DNA from: JAWXCH01 sp034440595
GTDB lineage: Bacteria; Planctomycetota; Planctomycetia; Pirellulales; JALHPA01
Reading direction: 5' to 3'
Assembly: GCA_034440595.1 (NCBI GenBank)
Contig: JAWXCH010000508.1
Coordinates: 1-5,765, forward strand
DNA: 5,765 nucleotides
Shown: in pieces, positions 1-4,525 of the stretch
How the letters are laid out: each line of letters begins with the position of its first letter
Numbering within the stretch: position 1 is the first letter of the stretch
Position numbers and translations under genes: made by a program
The notes under the pieces: model-generated
Databases searched by the model: none
What the model was told of the DNA's origin: nothing
Seen by the model: the letters and a program-made list of their open reading frames with translations, nothing else

Positions 1-1554
1 GAGCATGGCCACCGTGCCATCGAGCGGAAACACCGGGTGATGCACGTAGTGCGCGCTGCCGAGCAGGCCTCGTTCTTCGCCGGTGAATGCGATAAACACC
101 ACACGACGAGCCGGTTTGGTTTTGCTGGCCGCCATGCGACGTGCGATTTCCAAAAGGACGGCACAGCCTGAGCCGTTGTCGTCTGCGCCGTTGTGGATTT
201 CCTGGGAATTGCGGTCAAACGCATTTGCGCCACCGCGTCCCAGATGGTCGTAATGTGCGCCAATAATGACGGTCTCATCGGCGTGTGGGCCTTCTCCCTC
301 AAGCACCGCAATGACATTCTTGGTTTCGACCTCGACCCGCTTAATGGCGGTCTCTCCCGCGATTTTCCATCCGGTCAGTTCGACGCTACGCGGTTTCAAA
401 TCGCGGTCGATCTCCTTTTCAAATTCGGAGAGTGACTTGCCCGTGGCGGCACGCAGCATTGGATCAATCGCCTGCCGGCGGACATGCATTACCGGAAAGT
501 TCCGACTGTCGGACGCCTCTCCGCCTCGTTCAAACGCGAACAGCGGATCGTTTTCGGCCTGGAGTTGCTCGCTCGCGGCTTTGATTTTCGCCAATAGCAA
601 GTCGATTTTGACGCGCTGTTCCTCAATCTGCGGCAGTGTTGGATTTGCGATAGCTTTAAATTCTTCGTTTGTTTTGGCTAGTTCGGCCAGAACTGCTTGC
701 CATGACTTGGATGCGAACTGAACTCGCTTCTGAATCTCCACCTCGTCGGTGACCAGCAAGACGACCTTGGCACCATGCTGGTAGGCGTTGGATACCTTGC
801 GGACAATGGCGGCGTGCTGAGAATTGCGCGTCCCCTCAAAAGCGCCATGCGGGTCAGCCTGCCGTGGTTCGTGTCGCATGACAATAACTGCCTTGTCGGT
901 CACGTCGATGTTGGCGTAGTCGTCGTATTTATCGTCGGGCGAGGTAATTCCGTAGCCCGCGAAAACAATCGGCACGTCGAACTTGGCCGATCCCCCGACT
1001 GCCAACGGCATGAAATCCACGCCAAGCTGCAATTTTCGCACCTGCTCGCTCTGTTCGGTTGCCGGCTCCTTTGCACCGGCAGCCGGCTGCGACTTCGGCC
1101 CGACAAGTTTTACATGGTTTTGAACGGCCGGCCCCAGTTCTGACCCAATTGTCACGTTGAAAGTTTGAAACGGGCCACCATTGACCGAGTCGACCTTCAG
1201 CCCTGCCGCTTTGAAATGCTCGGCCATATACTGTGCGGCCTGTTCAATCCCATTGGTGCCAAGACCTCGCCCTTCGAGTTCGTCGGAAGCCAGATATCGA
1301 ACCGCACTTTCGAGTCGTTTTTCCGTGGCTGCGACGGCTGTGTCTAACGGGGCTTTGTCTTCTGTGGGTGCGTCCTCGCCCGCCGTGGCTCGCTCGGCAG
1401 CTTTAGCCGCTGGTCCAATACCGGCAATCCACACGACCAACAGGAGCAAAGCGGCGGTCAAATACCACGACGACCGGTGGAATTGGCCGGAAGTCGACGC
1501 TAGCGATGCAGGTGGTTTTTGGAGAAAGAGAACGGCGGGCTGAGAATCTGGCAC
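1..1554 (-). CDS. Secreted M28-family zinc aminopeptidase with PA domain (C-terminus cut by window edge)
   Basis: The reading frame stays open for 518 codons, from a GTG at 1554 to the window edge. It is predicted to be an exported metallopeptidase that trims N-terminal residues from peptides. The N-terminus has a roughly 30-residue leader, a hydrophobic stretch at about residues 30-47 and an AKA-A site near 52, which looks like a signal peptide. No lipobox Cys is visible. A family-like LASDELEGRGLGT segment follows at 88-100. A PA domain covers about 190-370 (VPIVFAGYG, AKVVLLVTDE, FPVMHV) and is interrupted by a charged helical insert at about 283-335. The M28 catalytic core begins near 412: AHYDH (His434 as zinc ligand), GADDNGSG (Asp458 bridging the two zincs) and GEE (Glu493 general base, Glu494 zinc ligand). 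The remaining Asp and His ligands lie beyond the window. The GTG start is chosen because GAGG sits 5 bases upstream, and an in-frame stop with no ATG between lies 16 codons further back. Family assignment is firm; the substrate is unknown. Confidence 0.93.
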   Translation of the reverse strand, partial: MPDSQPAVLFLQKPPASLASTSGQFHRSSWYLTAALLLLVVWIAGIGPAAKAAERATAGEDAPTEDKAPLDTAVAATEKRLESAVRYLASDELEGRGLGTNGIEQAAQYMAEHFKAAGLKVDSVNGGPFQTFNVTIGSELGPAVQNHVKLVGPKSQPAAGAKEPATEQSEQVRKLQLGVDFMPLAVGGSAKFDVPIVFAGYGITSPDDKYDDYANIDVTDKAVIVMRHEPRQADPHGAFEGTRNSQHAAIVRKVSNAYQHGAKVVLLVTDEVEIQKRVQFASKSWQAVLAELAKTNEEFKAIANPTLPQIEEQRVKIDLLLAKIKAASEQLQAENDPLFAFERGGEASDSRNFPVMHVRRQAIDPMLRAATGKSLSEFEKEIDRDLKPRSVELTGWKIAGETAIKRVEVETKNVIAVLEGEGPHADETVIIGAHYDHLGRGGANAFDRNSQEIHNGADDNGSGCAVLLEIARRMAASKTKPARRVVFIAFTGEERGLLGSAHYVHHPVFPLDGTVAML

Positions 1555-1561
1555 ATTTACC

Positions 1562-1753
1562 TCAGAATTCAGGAAACGTCGGCAGGTTAGTGGGCAGTAT
1601 CAACGGCAAAATCCAATTGTCGGTGCCAAGGGGACGAACGTCAACCGACCGCCTGGCAGTGGGCCAATCGTAGTAGATGTGAATTTGGGGCATCTGCGTA
1701 ATCGACGGACTCGAGGAATGTGCAGCGCGGATTGTAATTACTTCCTTTGACAT
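1562..1753 (-). CDS. Possible 63-aa hypothetical protein upstream of the peptidase
   Basis: This is an ATG-to-TGA frame of 63 codons whose stop lies 7 bases before the peptidase GTG, as in a tight operon. I do not recognise the product. It has no signal peptide, no clear membrane segment and no cysteine. The middle is rich in aromatic and charged residues (IHIYYDWPTARRSVDVRPLG), and the C-terminus is rich in proline and leucine. The composition is plausible for a real small protein rather than a low-complexity shadow, and no other gene overlaps it. Against it, there is no Shine-Dalgarno at a proper distance from the ATG (the nearest G-rich run is about 20 bases upstream), and the start codon abuts the -35 box of the promoter for the divergent receiver gene. 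It could equally be the untranslated leader of the peptidase gene. Confidence 0.33.
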   Translation of the reverse strand: MSKEVITIRAAHSSSPSITQMPQIHIYYDWPTARRSVDVRPLGTDNWILPLILPTNLPTFPEF

Positions 1754-1775
1754 GGTGGGACACTGTCGCTATCTT
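1747..1775 (+). promoter_or_regulatory. Sigma70-type promoter candidate for the receiver gene
   Basis: A perfect -35 hexamer TTGACA (1747-1752) is followed by a 17-base spacer and TATCTT (1770-1775, four of six matches to TATAAT). Transcription would begin near 1782-1783, giving a leader of roughly 58 bases before the TTG start at 1841. The orientation and distance fit the receiver gene. It was found by eye only, and planctomycete promoter consensus is less well tested than that of proteobacteria. Confidence 0.5.
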
Positions 1776-1783
1776 TCCCCCCT

Positions 1784-1805
1784 CTTCGCGAATGGATTCG
1801 CGAAG
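1784..1805. repeat. 9-bp inverted repeat (CTTCGCGAA-TGGA-TTCGCGAAG) at the predicted transcription start
   Basis: The arms at 1784-1792 and 1797-1805 are perfect reverse complements separated by four bases. Each arm also contains the 8-bp palindrome TTCGCGAA, so the same site occurs twice with centres 12 bp apart. It begins one or two bases after the predicted start of the receiver transcript. It could therefore be an operator for a dimeric repressor or a 5' hairpin in the mRNA. The structure is seen directly; its function is inferred. Confidence 0.5.
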
Positions 1806-1828
1806 GATTGTCAATCAGTGGCGTGCAT

Positions 1829-1833
1829 GGAGG
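1829..1833 (+). promoter_or_regulatory. Ribosome binding site GGAGG that decides the receiver start
   Basis: GGAGG lies seven bases before the TTG at 1841. The same frame is also open from a TTG at 1808, but there the purine run GAAGGA touches the start codon with no spacer, so the downstream TTG is preferred. Confidence 0.6.
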
Positions 1834-1840
1834 TGCGCTT

Positions 1841-2212
1841 TTGATACCTCGTTCGAGTGTATTGATCGTCGATCAATCGGCGGAAACACGGCAAGTCCTA
1901 CGTACGGCCTTGGAGCGGCGTGGGCTGCGCATATTCGAAGCCTCGCGCGCCGATGTCGGCCTGGAACTGGCACGACAGCATCACCCCGACCTGATTGTGC
2001 TGGACATGGAAGTCCAGCCAGCGGACAGCGAGGCCTCGGCTGATGCCTTTGCAGCCACAGGAGAGGGGCAAGCGGCAACGATCGTCATGCTTGGCACGCT
2101 TCGTCGCAACGATCAACCGGCCGGCCAGTTTGTCAGCAAACCCTACCACTTCAAGCCGTTAGTCTCTAAAATCGAGCAGTTGCTGGCTGCTCGTCACGGC
2201 GCGGCGGCATAG
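1841..2212 (+). CDS. Stand-alone response-regulator receiver (REC) domain protein, atypical acidic pocket
   Basis: With the TTG start at 1841 the protein has 123 residues, the length of a single CheY-like receiver domain with no output domain. Beta-1 is SVLIVD, with Asp11 (numbered from this start) as the metal-binding acid. LIVLDME carries the presumed phospho-acceptor Asp55. FVSKP carries the conserved Lys100, followed by the usual final helix. Two signature positions are altered. The second acid after beta-1 is Gln12 (VDQS instead of VDDS), and the Ser/Thr at the end of beta-4 appears to be Gly (IVMLGT). The segment after the phospho-site, QPADSEASADAFAATGEGQ, is rich in Ala, Ser, Asp and Glu and resembles no standard helix-3 region. 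It lies 146 bp upstream of the kinase gene on the same strand, so it is the likely partner of that kinase. It may be phosphorylated weakly or act as a phosphate-independent protein-interaction module. A longer form starting at TTG 1808 would add 11 residues. Confidence 0.83.
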   Translation: MIPRSSVLIVDQSAETRQVLRTALERRGLRIFEASRADVGLELARQHHPDLIVLDMEVQPADSEASADAFAATGEGQAATIVMLGTLRRNDQPAGQFVSKPYHFKPLVSKIEQLLAARHGAAA

Positions 2213-2251
2213 CGAGTCGGCGTGGTATCGGTCTACCTAGCTTGCCAACGA

Positions 2252-2280
2252 TTGCTAAATTCATGCGAGTGGCCGATATT
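2252..2280 (+). promoter_or_regulatory. Weak sigma70-like promoter candidate for the histidine kinase
   Basis: TTGCTA (2252-2257) and GATATT (2275-2280) each match the consensus at four of six positions and are 17 bases apart. Transcription would begin near 2287, leaving a leader of about 70 bases that contains the hairpin and palindrome listed below. A match this weak can arise by chance, so the kinase may instead be read from the receiver promoter. Confidence 0.25.
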
Positions 2281-2297
2281 ACTTGCTCAGCGTATTC

Positions 2298-2324
2298 CAG
2301 CAGAGCGACGTGACCGCGCTGCTG
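2298..2324 (+). repeat. Imperfect hairpin in the receiver-kinase gap
   Basis: CAGCAGAGCG (2298-2307) pairs with CGCGCTGCTG (2315-2324) with one A-G mismatch around a 7-base loop. No T-run follows, so it is not a standard intrinsic terminator. It could slow RNA decay or polymerase between the two genes, or be incidental in GC-rich DNA. Confidence 0.35.
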
Positions 2325-2338
2325 ATGCCCACTTGCAA

Positions 2339-2352
2339 CGACTCCGGAGTCG
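2339..2352. repeat. Perfect 14-bp palindrome containing the kinase ribosome binding site
   Basis: CGACTCCGGAGTCG reads the same on both strands with no spacer. Its right half contains GGAG (2346-2349), the only Shine-Dalgarno-like sequence before the kinase GTG at 2359 (9-base spacer). It could bind a dimeric protein as DNA, or pair between RNAs and limit access to the ribosome binding site. Confidence 0.5.
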
Positions 2353-2358
2353 GATGGC

Positions 2359-4143
2359 GTGTCTTCGCTTTTTGTGATCCAGGGACGCGATCAGGGAAAC
2401 CGTTTTGAGCTGGAACCCAGCTCGGGGCCGGTCACGCTTGGTCGTGATAGCTCATGTACGATCCAGTTGCACGATACCGAAGTTTCGCGGCTGCATGCCG
2501 AAATTCGCCGCGAAGGTGGCAGCACGCTGCTCGTTGACCAAAACAGCTCCAACGGCACGTTCGTCAATAATAATCGCGTTACGCAGCACTCGCTCGTTAG
2601 TGGCGACCAGGTCCAGCTTGGCCGCACGACCATGCTCTTTACAGGGCATGGTGATTCTTCCCTGCAAAATGTCGATCAACGGATCCGGATTGTTGGTGAA
2701 ACGCAGCCGACGGATTCGCGGATTGTCAGCACGATGCGCCAGGAAGAGGGGAGCCAGATCTTTTCGCTCGACTTCGACCAGACGCAAAGCAACTGGCTGG
2801 CGCGTGCGCGCAGCAACTTGCAGGTCATGTACCGCACGGCGCTGGCGGTCAGCCATACGCTGGATATCGACCAGTTGCTGGGCCGTATCATGCAGCTCAT
2901 CTTTGAATGGGTCGAAGCCGATCGTGGCTGCATTATGCTGGTCGACCCTGAGACGCGCGATTTGCGCCCGCGAGTGCGGCGGGACCGCAAGAGCGAGAAT
3001 CAGCCAAACAGTTCTGGCACGAAGACAGCACGGGAGAAGATCAATATCAGCCAGACGATCCTCGATTATGTGATGGAGCACAAGGAAGGGGTCCTGACCA
3101 GTGACGCGCGAGAGGACCAGCGGTGGGACGCTGCGCAAAGCATCGTGCGTCAAGGGATCCGCGAGGCGATCTGCGTCCCCATGCAAGGGCGATACGATAT
3201 TGTCGGTGTGATTTATATCGACACCATGACGACTGCGGCCAAGGCGGCGCAGTTTGGCGGTCGCCGCTTCAGCGATGAACACCTCAAACTCATGGTCGCT
3301 ATCGGGCATCAGGCGGCACTGGCCGTTGAAGACACCAACTACTACTCGGCGATGGTGCAGGCCGAGCGACTGGCCGCAGTCGGTCAGACAATCGCCACAC
3401 TGTCGCACCATATCAAGAATATCTTGCAGGGGATTCGCGGGGGTAGTTATCTGATCGAGATGGGACTGAACGACCACGACGAATCGATTACTCGCAAGGG
3501 GTGGGACATTGTCGAAAAGAATCAGAACCGGATCAGTGCGCTCGTCATGGATATGCTCACATTCAGCAAGGAGCGCGAGCCGGAACTATCGCCCGGTGAA
3601 TTGAACGAGACGGTGGCCGATGTCGTCGAACTGATGCAGACCCGTGCGGCAGAGAAATCGGTGCAACTGACCTGGCAGCCGGCAGAAAAGATTCCGACAT
3701 TGGTGTTTGATTCCGAAGGCATCCACCGCGCCACGCTCAATGTTTTGACCAACGCCATCGACGCCTGTGCTGATAACCCAGACGAAGGACGCGCACCGGG
3801 GCAGGTCAGTGTGAGCACGGCGCTCGATTCGGATCGCGGCCTGGTCATTGTCACGGTGGCCGATAATGGCAGCGGCATTTCCGAAGAAGATCAGGCCGAT
3901 ATTTTCAGCCTGTTTGTTTCGCGAAAAGGCTCACGCGGGACGGGCCTTGGATTACCGGTCAGTCAAAAAATCTTGAAGGAGCATGGCGGCGACATCCGCA
4001 TCGAAAGCGAGCCGAATCAGGGTAGCCGGTTTATTCTGGAGTTTCCGCTGGTCCTGCCAGAATCATTTACCGCGCACGACGGTATGGACGATCTAGACGA
4101 CGACAGCAACGGCGGCACGATGCGCGAAACGTTGGTGCGGTGA
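2359..4143 (+). CDS. Cytoplasmic hybrid-input histidine kinase: FHA + GAF + HisKA-like + HATPase_c
   Basis: A 594-residue soluble sensor kinase with no membrane segment. The FHA domain covers about 1-97 with the phosphothreonine-binding signature: GRD at 28-30, SRLH at 43-46 and NGT at 65-67. A linker leads to a GAF domain at about 155-325 (IMQLIFEWVEADRGCIML, then VPMQGRYDIVGVIYID). The dimerisation and phospho-acceptor helix follows at about 335-405. Its H-box is LSHHIKN, with His350 as the presumed phosphorylated residue and His351 where most kinases have Glu or Asp. The ATPase domain covers 448-566: N-box NVLTNAIDAC (Asn465 for Mg), G1 box DNGSG 502-506, F-box region IFSLFVSRKG, and G2 box GTGLGL 527-532. 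The tail carries an acidic run, DDLDDD, at 577-582. The GTG start is supported by GGAG nine bases upstream. The likely role is autophosphorylation on His in response to a phosphorylated partner and a GAF signal, with transfer to a receiver, plausibly the upstream gene product. Confidence 0.93.
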   Translation: MSSLFVIQGRDQGNRFELEPSSGPVTLGRDSSCTIQLHDTEVSRLHAEIRREGGSTLLVDQNSSNGTFVNNNRVTQHSLVSGDQVQLGRTTMLFTGHGDSSLQNVDQRIRIVGETQPTDSRIVSTMRQEEGSQIFSLDFDQTQSNWLARARSNLQVMYRTALAVSHTLDIDQLLGRIMQLIFEWVEADRGCIMLVDPETRDLRPRVRRDRKSENQPNSSGTKTAREKINISQTILDYVMEHKEGVLTSDAREDQRWDAAQSIVRQGIREAICVPMQGRYDIVGVIYIDTMTTAAKAAQFGGRRFSDEHLKLMVAIGHQAALAVEDTNYYSAMVQAERLAAVGQTIATLSHHIKNILQGIRGGSYLIEMGLNDHDESITRKGWDIVEKNQNRISALVMDMLTFSKEREPELSPGELNETVADVVELMQTRAAEKSVQLTWQPAEKIPTLVFDSEGIHRATLNVLTNAIDACADNPDEGRAPGQVSVSTALDSDRGLVIVTVADNGSGISEEDQADIFSLFVSRKGSRGTGLGLPVSQKILKEHGGDIRIESEPNQGSRFILEFPLVLPESFTAHDGMDDLDDDSNGGTMRETLVR

Positions 4144-4190
4144 GGCAGAGGGCGGAATTGCAAGGTAATTGTGATCCCGCAAACTTCACT

Positions 4191-4382
4191 TCTCCCGCTT
4201 GCGGGAGAGGTCGCGGTATCAGCCGCGGGTGAGGGATTTGAGAAAGTTGCGATGTGAAAATAGAGGGTAGAAAAACCAACTTGTGCCGAATTTAACTGCT
4301 CTACTTTCTCACCGGCCCTCACCCCCGCCCCTCTCCCCGAATGCGCCAAGTGTAAAATCATAGCGTGTTTCGGGGAGAGGGG
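4191..4382. repeat. Composite inverted-repeat element, paired-REP or MITE-like
   Basis: The element is symmetrical. Going inward from the left are a hairpin, TCTCCCGC-TT-GCGGGAGA (4191-4208), a second small hairpin, CGCGG-tatcag-CCGCG (4212-4227), GGGTGAGGG (4227-4235) and TGAGAAAGT (4239-4247). The right side mirrors this with ACTTTCTCA (4303-4311), CCCTCACCC (4316-4324) and a hairpin with 13-bp arms (4328-4340 and 4370-4382). Between the halves is a 55-base A/T-richer core (4248-4302) without an ORF. The GGGAGAGG...GGGTGAGGG theme resembles short intergenic repeats common in bacterial genomes. Paired opposite copies suggest a BIME-like or non-autonomous mobile unit. I see no clear target-site duplication. 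It may also act as a transcription or mRNA-end structure for the kinase gene. Confidence 0.6.
4328..4382. repeat. 13-bp perfect inverted repeat with a long loop (right arm of the element)
   Basis: CCCCTCTCCCCGA (4328-4340) and TCGGGGAGAGGGG (4370-4382) are exact reverse complements, and A4341-T4369 adds a fourteenth pair. The loop is 27 bases, whereas the corresponding left hairpin of the same element has a 2-base loop. As RNA this would be a very stable stem. No T-run follows on the plus strand, so a classical terminator is unlikely. Confidence 0.6.
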
Positions 4383-4525
4383 AGAAATTGAGGCGAACCG
4401 TTGGTCCGCAGCCTCATCTCGCCGCTTGGCCACCTCAGCTCCTCTACCCTCAACTTTCAAATCTCTGCTCTCTGGCGCAGCCCCCTACTTCCCGCGACTT
4501 TCGCTCTGTGATAGCATCGCACGGC

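Larger units (their letters stand above)
4144..4525. other. Non-coding gap between the kinase and mutS
   Basis: No convincing gene is present in these 382 bases. Roughly half is the inverted-repeat element at 4191-4382. A minus-strand frame through the region translates into Pro/Ser/Ala repeats of the kind produced by palindromic elements and runs back into the kinase gene, so it is not called. The last 143 bases before mutS show no convincing -35/-10 pair. They do contain a minor inverted repeat, TGAGGC at 4389-4394 with GCCTCA at 4411-4416. No intrinsic terminator with a T-run was found after the kinase stop. Confidence 0.7.

Noticed and set aside
193..1543. Several plus-strand frames of 60-151 codons in the first 1.5 kb
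   Set aside because: They are antisense to the M28 peptidase, whose open minus-strand frame of 518 codons carries clear catalytic motifs.
1809..1814. TTGACA on the minus strand, possible -35 for the peptidase
   Set aside because: At spacings of 16-18 bases the sequence is TCGCGA-like, with no resemblance to a -10 box, so no promoter is called.
2354..2377. ATG mini-ORF of 7 codons overlapping the kinase start in another frame
   Set aside because: It has GGAG four bases upstream and could in principle compete with the GTG at 2359, but such short frames are common by chance and nothing else supports a leader peptide.
2452..3477. Minus-strand 341-codon frame opposite the kinase
   Set aside because: The plus strand here encodes continuous FHA and GAF domains with all expected motifs. 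The antisense frame shows no recognisable domain and is a codon-bias shadow.
4191..4208. Hairpin 48 bases after the kinase stop as an intrinsic terminator
   Set aside because: The stem is strong, but it is followed by GGTCGCGG rather than a T-run, and the same motif recurs in mirrored form in the element, so a repeat is the better explanation.
4017..4460. Minus-strand 147-codon frame
   Set aside because: It overlaps the end of the kinase gene and then reads through the inverted-repeat element, giving Pro/Ser/Ala-rich text typical of translated palindromic repeats. No ribosome binding site or domain was seen.
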